A DNA stretch of 64,000 nt, taken from contig NZ_JANLOD010000064.1 in NCBI RefSeq assembly GCF_025466085.1, positions 1 to 64,000 of the forward strand, read 5' to 3'. A program made the position numbers and the translations under genes. The DNA is from Pseudomonas sp. 14P_8.1_Bac3. Lineage in GTDB: Bacteria > Pseudomonadota > Gammaproteobacteria > Pseudomonadales > Pseudomonadaceae. The notes under the pieces were generated by a model. That model worked only from the letters and a program-made list of their open reading frames with translations. It ran no database searches and was not told the DNA's origin. Every line of letters starts with the position of its first letter. Within the stretch, counting starts at the first letter, position 1. Below are positions 45,701-53,571 of this stretch, piece after piece.

Positions 45701-47462
45701 CGGCGCCATCGCGCACCTTGACTTCGAGCCCGGTCAGCCGGTCGTGCCAGATTTCGCGTTCATGGCGGTGGCCCGCTACCAGCAATGTCTGAAGGGTTTT
45801 CACCCATTCGCCATCAATCGAATAGTCGAACTCGAGGCTGCGCTCTTCTTCGTGCTCCGCTACCCAGCGTTTTTTGATGCGCCCATAAAACGCATCGCTG
45901 ACGTCGTCGATGTAGTCGAATTGGGTATCCAGGCACGGCTCCTCGTTGTCGCCCTCATACAGTTGCTCACTCCTGGGCAACAGAAAACGATGGCCGTTCG
46001 CGCGTAACGATGGCAAGTCGACGTAGGTAAAACGCGCACTGACCGTCGGCGCCGGCGCAAAACCGGGCGAGGGCGTCACCGTTCGCGCTTTCAGTGCCGT
46101 CTTGAAACCCAGCGGGTTGGCCGGGCAACCGTTGGCGCCCTCCGCCGGGTAATACACATAGTCTTCCCGCGCACCACTCGGGTTGATCTGAACCAGAAGA
46201 TTGCCGGAGTCATCGTAGCTCGTGTGGGTGGTTTCGATTCTGGCCGGGACCTTCGTCGCGGTGTCGACGTAACTGACGACAGACTTTTTCTGCATCTGAA
46301 AATTGGCCGGCTGACCGGCGAAATCCAGGCCGTCAACATCGTGATACGTGACCGTGGTTTCCTGGATCCGGGTCCCGCTGATCTGCTTCTCCGCGGTCAT
46401 CAGATGAAAGCGGTTGTACGTTCTTTCGATACGACTTTGCTCGACATACTTGCCTTTCACCAGCTGCACCAGGCGCTCGATACAGGTGTAAGCGTAAGGC
46501 TCGGTCGCCGCAGCCAGCAGGTCGCCTTCCGGGGTCCAGCCGAGGCCGGAATCATAGCCAAGAAAGTTTTTTTCCGAATACCGGTAAGCACGGGTAATCG
46601 CGGGTAATCCCTTACCGGGTATCAGGACGCTGCGCAGGACGGTGGGTATCGATTCGACCGGTGCTCCCAGCGGCAAACGATGCCCTTGAGAGGTGTACTC
46701 GAGCCTTTCGACGCAGCCGCCAGGCGAGCGGGCTTCGGTCATGACCACGAAATCGTTGAGCGACTGGTAATCGAACGACCACACCAGGTCAGTGGCGGCA
46801 CCGTAATCAAGGGTGATCTGACGTAGCCACCCATCACGCAGCCAGAGGATGAATGTCAGACGTCTCTGCGGGTGATCCGGCCATAGGGTAATGCTGGGGG
46901 GGCTGTCGGACGTTTCATATTCCAGAAGCACTGCCCGATGCTGGCGATCGCGAATTTCCTTCAATAACCGACGGCCACGCACCAGATCGTAGATCAGACT
47001 GACCGAGCGTCCTTCATTGGAATACACGCGCTCAGGGAGCCATTCGTCGTAGGTGTGATCGGGTCGGGACAGCACTTCGACCATGCCGTTTTTATGGCTG
47101 ACGATCAGATTGTCCCCGTCAAGTGTCACCCAGGTGTTCTGCAGTTTTTTGTCCCGGACGATCACCTTGCCCTTGTCGATGTAGACGCGATAGGAAACCC
47201 CGCTGGCCAGGGTGAGCCTGTGGGTTTTCTGGTCGTAGGAACTCAGTCCCAACGACCAGCCGGTGCCCCAGCCGATGTCCGTTGTGCGGAAACAGTCGAA
47301 TGACATGTTCAGGGGTATGGCCGGACCGTCACCATTGTTGGCCATCCATCCCGCCAGACTGAGGCTGGTGCTATAAGTCCCGGTGCGGACATCTACACCG
47401 GACTGGATAAACTCGGAAAAATTAAAAGCACCCGACTCTAATGTTTGCACGGCTTTACTCAT
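42732..47462 (-). CDS. Large RHS repeat protein with variable C-terminus
   Basis: This 1576-residue protein is built of many YD/RHS repeats (for example YDLFGRLIETVLADG and YDEWGRVCETVGPDG). It ends its conserved core near residue 1349 with NAYAYCLGDPVNLKDPTGH. The last 227 residues are variable and rich in Ala/Gly hydrophobic stretches, which suggests a membrane-active or helical effector. There is no PAAR domain, signal peptide or VgrG neighbour. Three ATGs occur in a row; the third (47462) has AAGGA six bases upstream. It follows the gene at 47488 by 25 bases and probably shares its transcript. Confidence 0.85.
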   Translation of the reverse strand: MSKAVQTLESGAFNFSEFIQSGVDVRTGTYSTSLSLAGWMANNGDGPAIPLNMSFDCFRTTDIGWGTGWSLGLSSYDQKTHRLTLASGVSYRVYIDKGKVIVRDKKLQNTWVTLDGDNLIVSHKNGMVEVLSRPDHTYDEWLPERVYSNEGRSVSLIYDLVRGRRLLKEIRDRQHRAVLLEYETSDSPPSITLWPDHPQRRLTFILWLRDGWLRQITLDYGAATDLVWSFDYQSLNDFVVMTEARSPGGCVERLEYTSQGHRLPLGAPVESIPTVLRSVLIPGKGLPAITRAYRYSEKNFLGYDSGLGWTPEGDLLAAATEPYAYTCIERLVQLVKGKYVEQSRIERTYNRFHLMTAEKQISGTRIQETTVTYHDVDGLDFAGQPANFQMQKKSVVSYVDTATKVPARIETTHTSYDDSGNLLVQINPSGAREDYVYYPAEGANGCPANPLGFKTALKARTVTPSPGFAPAPTVSARFTYVDLPSLRANGHRFLLPRSEQLYEGDNEEPCLDTQFDYIDDVSDAFYGRIKKRWVAEHEEERSLEFDYSIDGEWVKTLQTLLVAGHRHEREIWHDRLTGLEVKVRDGAGNELVKVHDRLNRVVRETSGFNRRPGADETPNPSRTTDFLTDSLGGPSIEVTSIRGALTKTWVDGLGQTLKVEVQDVDSSGKHMRLVYEAEYDHAGRLLSEIRLDWIGETSTASTTTYRYDEWGRVCETVGPDGVARNDVFDPVAMTRTCWIDGAGKTRSVLNTFGKPVREERLEIVDSEEVCTITATFSYDGLGRCVEQTNEAGFATLYRYDLFGRLIETVLADGTSLKKKYNPLSTGDHPTEITANDYVLGTRTYDGLLRVTSTTVGGRTETKKYEGGFAQATGLVTAAGDPFNFTLDPRLNGAVTARTGGGHAQSARFRFDPLTARLEETSSPAIQRRVEYARSGKVTSERWVSSEGSFSTAISRSLQGLPVRFTDVNGMLTRYEHDAAARPVHIQQGAVSAKFSYGSQGQLHTFSVEDTHSRRSLTTTLTHDAFGREIKRVSEFGDGARLEIRQAFGADDKLQKRSTVSGNASRTETFTYDSRGRLQRYDCAGTQAPIDAWGKPITFQEYTYDYLDNLLTVFTGFEGGDNLCTFSYERADKTQVSSLKHSHADYQPAQVNFSYDANGNLLNDDQGRVFRFDPLSRLERVTGAGGDTHYQFDAEDQLHAVAPGSGALIRLFFNEQALCSEVEGQQRRSLLARGGATLAEQQGNDVVLFVTDGQGTALTRLGTGDEGFLSHAPYGDRPASSGLGSLLGFQGERLDLATGCYLLGRGYRAYNPRLMRFHSPDSWSPFDGGGINAYAYCLGDPVNLKDPTGHISTLGWVKIGVTAVLAAAAIALTVVTLGGAAPLVPISASAYAWLALEVISATVSISSAVVDELAPDSVGAQVLTYSSLALSAVSLGATGLAKFGSRGIGLAVKNSVASLESVAVAQRGAARVAVGRCLYGAASTANEAARQALQLQGRLNHVLTAKAIGSGISASATTAFVIANSEKYAIKTDAFLEEYLPSWVPRWSLQDLRSGVVDGLESFTQEISDQIVKLRTE

Positions 47463-47487
47463 CATCATTCCTTGATGGCAGGTGTCA

Positions 47488-48534
47488 TTAAATAATTTCA
47501 ATCAGCGAGGGATTAGCAGCGTTCATTGCCACATCGAGTTCGTGTTTATTGCCGTACATATCACGAACGAATATCCTCGCCATTAAACGATCATATCGAA
47601 CCTGTGAGTGCCCACCCTTCCTGGCGAAGTGCATCAGCAACACCACTTTGCCTGGCTCTTCATTGCTGAGCGCATAGTTATCAGCCGTTTCCCACGATGT
47701 TCCTTGCCAGTGGTTGGCTTTGTGCCCGTTAAAGTAACCAAGGGCGTAATAGCCCAGATAATCCGAATTATCACTGCGAGCCTGCAAGATTGCGGAGAGA
47801 CTGCAATCGACGAACTTGATATGACGCTGATCCGACACCAGATCCAGAATATAGCGATCAACTTTGGCAACATGTTCAGTCGCTTGCCGGCTGGTGGACA
47901 ATCGTTTAAGTCGGTAGTGCTCTTTTCGATAAGCAGGAGGGGAGACGGTGCTCAGGGTGATACTGCCATACAGCGACCTTTCGTTACTCGGGAACACCGT
48001 GCCATCCGCACGGGTAATGTCCGCCATCAGCTTGATCGGCTCTGAGGTGTTGCTACTGACAAAGAACTCCTTCAGAAAAACATGCTCACCGGTGGTTAAA
48101 GGCCCGCGCACCTCGCCCGCGTAAGGGAAAGGCTCGAATTTCGCTTGACGTTCGAGCATGCATTTCCAGCCTGGCGCATCGCCATCCCGAATAATATCTA
48201 TTGGCAGGGCCTTGCCGGAATTCGCGTCCAGCAGACGAACGCTGTCCAGTTCACCTTGAGTAATATCTGCCGCTTTGGCTCTGGCACCGGCCACTTGTAT
48301 GACGACGATCAGTTTCAGTTGTTGAGACCCGTTGGCGTAAATGACATTTCCGCCCCAGGCCGAAAATATCTGGAGTCGGTTAATGCCCACCCAACTTGAT
48401 ACTTCAGCTTGTGCATCGGATAACGGCGCAATACCTGCAGTGGCAGTTCTATATAGGTTGTCGACAGCCTCAAACCCGTTTATTTCAGTGTCGATGCCTG
48501 GCGCCATGGCGGCATCATTTTCAGTAAAGATCAT
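47488..48534 (-). CDS. Unrecognised AT-richer partner gene of the RHS protein
   Basis: I do not recognise this 348-residue protein. It has no signal peptide or membrane segment and looks beta-rich (QQLKLIVVIQVAGAR, RYDRLMARIFVRDMYGNK). It is clearly lower in GC: hand counts of two 60-base samples give 45% and 48%, against 68% in a tex sample. This suggests acquisition by transfer. The ATG at 48534 is preferred (GGGAAAG upstream); 48552 is an alternative. It lies 25 bases upstream of the RHS gene, so it may be a chaperone, adaptor or delivery partner. That role is a guess. Confidence 0.7.
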   Translation of the reverse strand: MIFTENDAAMAPGIDTEINGFEAVDNLYRTATAGIAPLSDAQAEVSSWVGINRLQIFSAWGGNVIYANGSQQLKLIVVIQVAGARAKAADITQGELDSVRLLDANSGKALPIDIIRDGDAPGWKCMLERQAKFEPFPYAGEVRGPLTTGEHVFLKEFFVSSNTSEPIKLMADITRADGTVFPSNERSLYGSITLSTVSPPAYRKEHYRLKRLSTSRQATEHVAKVDRYILDLVSDQRHIKFVDCSLSAILQARSDNSDYLGYYALGYFNGHKANHWQGTSWETADNYALSNEEPGKVVLLMHFARKGGHSQVRYDRLMARIFVRDMYGNKHELDVAMNAANPSLIEII

Positions 48535-48682
48535 GGACGAACTTTCCCGCATAAAGATGAATAGTGACGGATATCGATGTATCCAGGGAGTAAAAAGCAT
48601 ACGCCTGGACACCTTCGGTCAATGCACGGAAAAGTGTTACGACCGCATTACAAGATTTTCAAGACATATCGGCGCAGACAAC

Positions 48683-48719
48683 AAAAAGCCCAAGTAACGG
48701 ATGGTGACCTGGGCTTTTT
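48683..48719. terminator. Bidirectional terminator
   Basis: A 10-base stem (AAAAAGCCCA / TGGGCTTTTT) with A- and T-runs on both flanks could stop transcription in either direction. It ends the sfnR-like transcript before the RHS operon. Confidence 0.8.
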
Positions 48720-48735
48720 ACTGCTTATAAGTTCG

Positions 48736-49662
48736 TTATATATTCAAGCTTGCAAAATAGTGTTTCATCGCTTTGAGTTCGGTGATATCGCCTTGTTGAA
48801 CAAGTTGCTCCAGCCATCGCTGTATCACTGATGCGGACGGCTGGATCGCAGGCAGATTCAAATGCTCCGGCAGAATCTCGTCGCCGGTACTCACCAGCAA
48901 CGCGAAGTGAATGACATTCTCCAGCTCCCGGGTGTTGCCCGGCCAGCTGTGCTGTTCCAGCAAGTGCTGCGCCGCATCGCTGATCAGCGGCACGGGCAGG
49001 TCGAGGCGCTGGCTGTAGATACCGAGGAAGTATTCGGACAATGAAAGGATGTCGCCGACCCGTTCACGCAACGCCGGTAGTTCAAGCTGGCCTTCGCTGA
49101 GGTAGTGATAGAGCCGCTCATGAAATTTTCCGGCAGCCACCGCCTGGGCCAGATCGATGCTGGTTGCGGCGACCAGCCGCACGTCCACCGGGCTCGGTTG
49201 ATGGGCGCCGACGCGGGTCACTTCGTGGTTTTCCAGTGCGGCGAGCAGCTTGATCTGGATCGGCAGAGGCAAGTCGCCGATCTCGTCCAGATACAGGGTG
49301 CCGCCATTGGCCGAACCGAACCAGCCGGCGCGACTGCTGGCCGACCCGGTGTAACTCCCGGCCGCATAGCCGAACAATTCGGCGTCAGCGTACGTCGGGC
49401 TGATCGCTCCGCAATTGACCGACACGAACAACCCGCCGCGGTCGCTGGCGCGGTGGATGTGCCGCGCCAGCAGTTCCTTGCCGCTGCCGGTTTCACCGCG
49501 GATCAACACCGAGATCGAACGCGGTGCGAGTTGCTCCAGCTCCTCGCGCAACTGGCGCGAGCGCGGGTCGACGAACACCAGCGCCTTGGCGCGGATGCTC
49601 AGGGGACTTTTGTCGGCGTCGGGGAAGGTCAGCAGCGGCTGACCGAAGGCTTCAAAACTCAT
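48736..49662 (-). CDS. SfnR-like sigma-54 activator without visible HTH
   Basis: This 308-residue AAA+ activator of sigma-54 RNA polymerase shows Walker A GETGSGKE near residue 56 and Walker B GGTLYLDEIGDL. The sigma-54 contact loop reads GSYTGS in place of the usual GAFTGA. The R-finger region and WPGNTRELENVIHFALL follow. There is no receiver domain. After the AAA+ domain only about 35 residues remain (ending KHYFASLNI), and no Fis-type helix-turn-helix is seen. The overall sequence recalls SfnR, the dimethylsulfone-gene activator. The ATG at 49662 follows GGGAG. Confidence 0.78.
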   Translation of the reverse strand: MSFEAFGQPLLTFPDADKSPLSIRAKALVFVDPRSRQLREELEQLAPRSISVLIRGETGSGKELLARHIHRASDRGGLFVSVNCGAISPTYADAELFGYAAGSYTGSASSRAGWFGSANGGTLYLDEIGDLPLPIQIKLLAALENHEVTRVGAHQPSPVDVRLVAATSIDLAQAVAAGKFHERLYHYLSEGQLELPALRERVGDILSLSEYFLGIYSQRLDLPVPLISDAAQHLLEQHSWPGNTRELENVIHFALLVSTGDEILPEHLNLPAIQPSASVIQRWLEQLVQQGDITELKAMKHYFASLNI

Positions 49663-49721
49663 GGCAGACTCCCGGCCCACAGCGCCGATGGGCGGGGGCC
49701 GTGTTTAAAAAAGGAAAAGGC

Positions 49722-50303
49722 TCAAGCGCGGCGCAAGGCGTGATGTTCCATGCGGTTTTGCAGGCGATACAGATAAGCAAAACCCTGCTCCCAACGCTGA
49801 TGACCGGACTTCACGTTGATGTGCCCGGCACCCGACAGAATGCCCGCCTCGGCGCCCCAGTGACGCGCCAGTTCGAGTGCCCGCGGCGCACTCACGGCAC
49901 TGTCGTTGTCGGAGCTGACCACCTGACTCGGGAACGGCAAGAGATGAGTCGGAATCGGCGCAAAATTACGCAATGCCGGCGCGCAGGCCGGGCGCTCGAC
50001 GTCCGCGGGTGCGACCAGCAACGCACCGCGCACCTGACGCAGAAACTCCAGCGGAGCGGTAGCCGCCCAATGGGCAACGGTGATGCAACCGAGGCTATGA
50101 GCGATCAGGATCACCGGTGTGCTGTCAGCGGCAATCGCCTCGGCCAGCGCCGCCACCCAGTCTTCACGACGCGGCGTCAGCCAGTCGGCCTGTTCCACCC
50201 GCGCGCTGTTCGGCAGGCTGTTCTGCCAATGGGTTTGCCAATGATCATCTGGCGATCCTTGCCAGCCCGGCACAATCAGGTAGCGGATTGATTCGTTGCG
50301 CAT
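49722..50303 (-). CDS. RBBP9/YdeN-type alpha/beta hydrolase
   Basis: This 193-residue serine hydrolase has the nucleophile elbow in AHSLGC near residue 70. Its start, YLIVPGWQGSPDDHWQTHW, is the RBBP9/YdeN family signature. The catalytic His is in SGAGHIN near the end. The substrate is unknown. It lies 59 bases upstream of the SfnR-like gene on the same strand and is probably co-transcribed. Confidence 0.87.
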   Translation of the reverse strand: MRNESIRYLIVPGWQGSPDDHWQTHWQNSLPNSARVEQADWLTPRREDWVAALAEAIAADSTPVILIAHSLGCITVAHWAATAPLEFLRQVRGALLVAPADVERPACAPALRNFAPIPTHLLPFPSQVVSSDNDSAVSAPRALELARHWGAEAGILSGAGHINVKSGHQRWEQGFAYLYRLQNRMEHHALRRA

Positions 50304-50418
50304 GGGGAGCTCTCCTGCTGCGTGTCTGTTCCTGCACGAGTATAGGGAGGAGAGTTATATCCGTTAAGGAATAAGAAGCTATTTATTAAGACCAATATCG
50401 TATATGCGCATTAAGGAA

Positions 50419-50522
50419 CCTGTAGGAGCGAGCTTGCTCGCGAGGGTCGTCAACGATAACGCTGGATCCCTGACTTCCGCGGCGTTCTTACGTTTATCGC
50501 GAGCAAGCTCGCTCCTACAGGG
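50419..50522. repeat. REPIN (GCGAGC family) sharing its spacer with another copy
   Basis: CCTGTAGGAGCGAGCTTGCT and its inverse flank a spacer. The spacer contains CGTCAACGATAACGCTG, also present in the REPIN at 22686. Confidence 0.9.
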
Positions 50523-50543
50523 GGGGTGGTTTTTGCCGGAGAT

Positions 50544-50579
50544 AAAAAAGGGGCCGCACCCTGCCAAGGAGACGGCCCC
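50544..50579 (-). terminator. Terminator of the desaturase gene
   Basis: On the minus strand GGGGCCG / CGGCCCC (50573-50579 and 50550-50556) is followed by TTTTTT (50544-50549). It lies about 170 bases past the desaturase stop. Confidence 0.75.
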
Positions 50580-50751
50580 GGAAACTCAAAAATCTGTAGC
50601 GCGATAATTGGCTGAAACGGTTATCTGATAAAGGAATATTTAATTACTTTATTAGACCTTGATCGCATAAGCCGTTCTCACTCTGGATTTCAACTTAACG
50701 CGGCATTGGGTCAAATTGATGACCAGCCTTTTGAGTTTCCGGGTGCATCGA

Positions 50752-51825
50752 TCAAGCCTGAGCCGCACGCGCCTCCTGCGCTTCGGCGGCGTCCCGGCGA
50801 ACAAAGCGGTTGGCCCGGGTAAACGTGCCGAAATCATTGAAACGCACGCCCATCTCGCGCATCACTTTATGCGCCACCGGCACGGTCAACTGACGGATGT
50901 AGAACGGCTCCTTCACCACGAAGTGATGAATGCCGTGGCTGCTGCCGAAGTTGAAGCAGAACGCCTGCATCGGCCACATCCACCACGGGTTCAGCACCTG
51001 GGTTTGCTGGATCACGTTGCCCGGCTCGACGTCGCCGTAGTAATGCATGTTCGAACTGACGAAGTGCAGGCAGAAGGTGCGCAACACGTTCGGGCCGATG
51101 ATCACCACGGCCGCGATATCGATCACCTGCATGACCGAAAGCGTGGTCGCCGACCATTCAATCGAAGCCCCCAGCAGATGCGCGACACCGTTGGCGGCGT
51201 GAAAGCCTAGGAACAGATACCACGCGCCCCAATGCACCAATGCGAGCGGGGCATAGACCTTCAGCGTGCGCTTGATGATGCTGAATTTATGAGTCCAGGT
51301 CTTGGCCCGCAGCATGCGGATGAAGGCCGACATCACGTTGTCGCCCACCATCAGCAAGCGCGCGAAACCCCAAGGCTCGCCATTGGTGATCGCCCGTTCT
51401 TCCATGTCGGTTTCGGTGCCGGAAACCTTGTGGTGGTTGAGGTGCAGATGCCGACGGATCCAGGGGTTGATCGTGCTGGGCCGCGCCAGCCATACCAGGC
51501 CCATCATCAGGTTGTGCGGCACCCGTTGTTTGCGGAAATACATGCTATGAATCAGGTCGTGCTCCAGCTCGTGGGTCAGCGAGGCGAAGAACGCATTGAG
51601 CAGCAGGCACGCCCACCAGGCCATGTGCCCGGTCAGGTAAAGCGCCGCAGAACCGAGCATGCCGGCAAGGGCGAAGGCCAGAATGCCCACACCCAAGGCG
51701 TCCTGATGATTGAGAATCGGGTAGCGTTGACGCAGTTCGACGCCTCTGGCCAACACCACTTCGCGAATATGTGCTGATCGTTGGGCTGCATTCAGTCGCT
51801 GGGGACTTGCAGAAGTACCTTCCAT
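50752..51825 (-). CDS. Fatty-acid desaturase-type membrane di-iron enzyme
   Basis: This 357-residue membrane protein carries the three His boxes of the desaturase/hydroxylase superfamily: HELEHD near 87, HLNHH near 126 and SSHGIHHF near 295. Four or more membrane helices are visible. It probably desaturates or hydroxylates a lipid; the family also includes hydroxylases. It diverges from the AraC gene at 51926, its likely regulator. It is different from DesA at 61443. Confidence 0.85.
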   Translation of the reverse strand: MEGTSASPQRLNAAQRSAHIREVVLARGVELRQRYPILNHQDALGVGILAFALAGMLGSAALYLTGHMAWWACLLLNAFFASLTHELEHDLIHSMYFRKQRVPHNLMMGLVWLARPSTINPWIRRHLHLNHHKVSGTETDMEERAITNGEPWGFARLLMVGDNVMSAFIRMLRAKTWTHKFSIIKRTLKVYAPLALVHWGAWYLFLGFHAANGVAHLLGASIEWSATTLSVMQVIDIAAVVIIGPNVLRTFCLHFVSSNMHYYGDVEPGNVIQQTQVLNPWWMWPMQAFCFNFGSSHGIHHFVVKEPFYIRQLTVPVAHKVMREMGVRFNDFGTFTRANRFVRRDAAEAQEARAAQA

Positions 51826-51925
51826 GCTTCCATCCTCTGGTTATTGATGTCTGCATCCTGCCTTGCGAACCCTCGCGACGCGGTAGCCGTGGACGCCAAC
51901 CTGTTGACCGGAAGCGCCAATCAGC

Positions 51926-52930
51926 ATGACTGAACCGACCTCCCTAGCCAGCTGGACCCGCGCCCTGCGCAAACAACTCGATGCGCTGGGCCTCGACAGC
52001 ACCGCCCTGTGTCAGCAGGCGGGGCTCGACCCGCTATTGATGGACGACCCGAACGCCCGTTACCCGTTGTCCGGCACCACGCGCCTGTGGGAAATCGCCG
52101 TGCTGGTCAGCGGCGACCCGGCGATCGGCTTGCGTGTGTCACGGTTCGTCAGCCCGACCACCTTTCATGCGCTCGGTTACGCGCTGGTGGCCAGCGGCAG
52201 TTTGCGCGAGGTGTTCGAGCGCATCGTGCGTTATCACCAGGTGGTGAGTAATGCACTGGAGCTGGAACTGACCCGCGCCGAGGATCGCTACCGCTTCCGC
52301 CTGAAAATCCCGCCAGGCAATCCGGCGCCGGCGTTCGAAGCCATCGATGCCTTCACCGCGATTTACGTGCGCACCTGCCGCAATCGCCTCGGCCGTGACT
52401 ACGCGCCGCTGGCGGTGTACCTGCGCCGCCCGGAACCGGCGGACGCGCACCAGTGGCATAAAGTGTTCCGTGCGCCGGTGCATTTTTCCGCTGACGAAGA
52501 CCGGCTGGAGTTTTCCCTGGTGGATTTCGACAGTCACCTGGACGATGCCAATCCGGAACTGGCCGAACACAACGAAACCGTGCTCAAACGGACCTTGGCG
52601 CAACTCAAACCGCTGACCTGGGAGCGCAAGGTCCGCGATGCCATCGAAGAGCAATTACCCGAAGGCGAGCCCAGCGCCGAGCACATCGCCCAGGCTTTGC
52701 ACCTGAGCTTGCGCAGCCTGCAACGGCATCTGGCGGATGAGGGTTGCCGGTTCGATACGCTGCTCAATGAAAGCCGCGAAAACCTGGCGCTGCTGCACCT
52801 GCGTGATCCGCAATGCTCGTTGAGCGAGATCAGTTATCTGCTCGGATTTGCCGACACCAGCAGCTTCAGCCGCGCGTTCAAACGCTGGACGGGGATGACG
52901 CCGGGGCAGTTTCGGGATGGGTTGCGGTGA
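51926..52930 (+). CDS. AraC-family regulator with arabinose-binding-like N-terminus
   Basis: This 334-residue regulator has an N-terminal sensing region of the type found in OruR and related Pseudomonas proteins (PLSGTTRLWEIAVLVSGDPAIGLRVSRFVSPTTFHALGYALVASGSL). The C-terminal double HTH includes SAEHIAQALHLSLRSLQRHLADEG and LSEISYLLGFADTSSFSRAFKRWTGMTPGQFR. The 100-base divergent gap to the desaturase suggests control of that gene. Confidence 0.9.
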   Translation: MTEPTSLASWTRALRKQLDALGLDSTALCQQAGLDPLLMDDPNARYPLSGTTRLWEIAVLVSGDPAIGLRVSRFVSPTTFHALGYALVASGSLREVFERIVRYHQVVSNALELELTRAEDRYRFRLKIPPGNPAPAFEAIDAFTAIYVRTCRNRLGRDYAPLAVYLRRPEPADAHQWHKVFRAPVHFSADEDRLEFSLVDFDSHLDDANPELAEHNETVLKRTLAQLKPLTWERKVRDAIEEQLPEGEPSAEHIAQALHLSLRSLQRHLADEGCRFDTLLNESRENLALLHLRDPQCSLSEISYLLGFADTSSFSRAFKRWTGMTPGQFRDGLR

Positions 52931-52962
52931 CAGGTCGAAAAGATGCGGTGCCTGAGCCGGCC

Positions 52963-53094
52963 CCTTCGCGGGCAAGCCCGCTCCCACAGGGAATTAGAGC
53001 CACATCACGGCCCCTGTAGGAGCCAGCATGCTGGCGATAGCGGTGTATCCGTCGCCATCAATGTTGAATGTGCCACCTGTATCGCGAGCAGGTC
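52963..53094. repeat. Compound REP cluster
   Basis: A GCGGGC-type REP (52964-52990), a GCCAGC-type copy (53013-53039) and an eroded third copy (53079-53094) occur in a row. The last directly follows the end of the response-regulator ORF, in the place where its output domain would be encoded. Confidence 0.75.
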
Positions 53095-53118
53095 GGCGGT
53101 TCAGGCGCCGCAAAAATC

Positions 53119-53484
53119 TCAGCGCCCCCGATCCCGCCGCAACAACTTGCGCACCCGCGCCACCAGCTCACTTACGGCAAACGGCTTGAGCAGGTAATCA
53201 TCCTCATGCAACTCCAACCCGCGCAGGCGATCTTCGATGCCGTCCCTGGTGGTCAGGAACAGCACCGGCGTCTCGCCAAGCTTGCGGATCTGTTGCTGCA
53301 ACTGCCAGCCGTTGAGCCCCGGCAGCATCACATCGAGGATGATCAACTGGTATTCACCCGACTCAATGAAGCGACGGCCGTCCATGCCATTGAGCGCCAC
53401 ATCGACCGTAAAACTTGCCTCGCTCAGGCCGTTGGCCAGGAGCTTGGCGGTTTCCGGTTCATCTTCCACTAACAGCACACGCAT
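53119..53484 (-). CDS. Receiver-only response regulator (OmpR/CopR-like)
   Basis: This 121-residue protein is a complete receiver domain with the acidic pair in LLVEDEPE, phospho-Asp in LIILDVMLPGLNG, Thr in LTTRD and Lys in LLKPF. It resembles the receiver of the CopR/IrlR heavy-metal regulators, which are about 225 residues with a winged helix. Here the coding region stops just after the linker (LLRRDRGR) and runs into REP sequence. No kinase gene is adjacent. It is either a truncated regulator or a stand-alone receiver. Confidence 0.8.
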   Translation of the reverse strand: MRVLLVEDEPETAKLLANGLSEASFTVDVALNGMDGRRFIESGEYQLIILDVMLPGLNGWQLQQQIRKLGETPVLFLTTRDGIEDRLRGLELHEDDYLLKPFAVSELVARVRKLLRRDRGR

Positions 53485-53571
53485 GGCACACCTCGATTGT
53501 CGTCCACACAGGCTAGGCGCCTTCGGCTCGATTGCCCATCACAAACTGCAACTTATTCCCTGTGGGAGCGG

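Larger units (their letters stand above)
50304..50751. promoter_or_regulatory. Gap with promoter, REPIN and terminator
   Basis: This 448-base gap has no gene. Next to the hydrolase start is an AT-rich segment (50361-50390) with AATAAG and TTTATT halves, a possible regulator site. The REPIN at 50419 and the terminator at 50544 fill the middle. Confidence 0.4.

Noticed and set aside
37046..48534. Type VI secretion cluster around the RHS genes
   Set aside because: No vgrG, PAAR, hcp, DUF4123 or EagR-type gene was found in the window.
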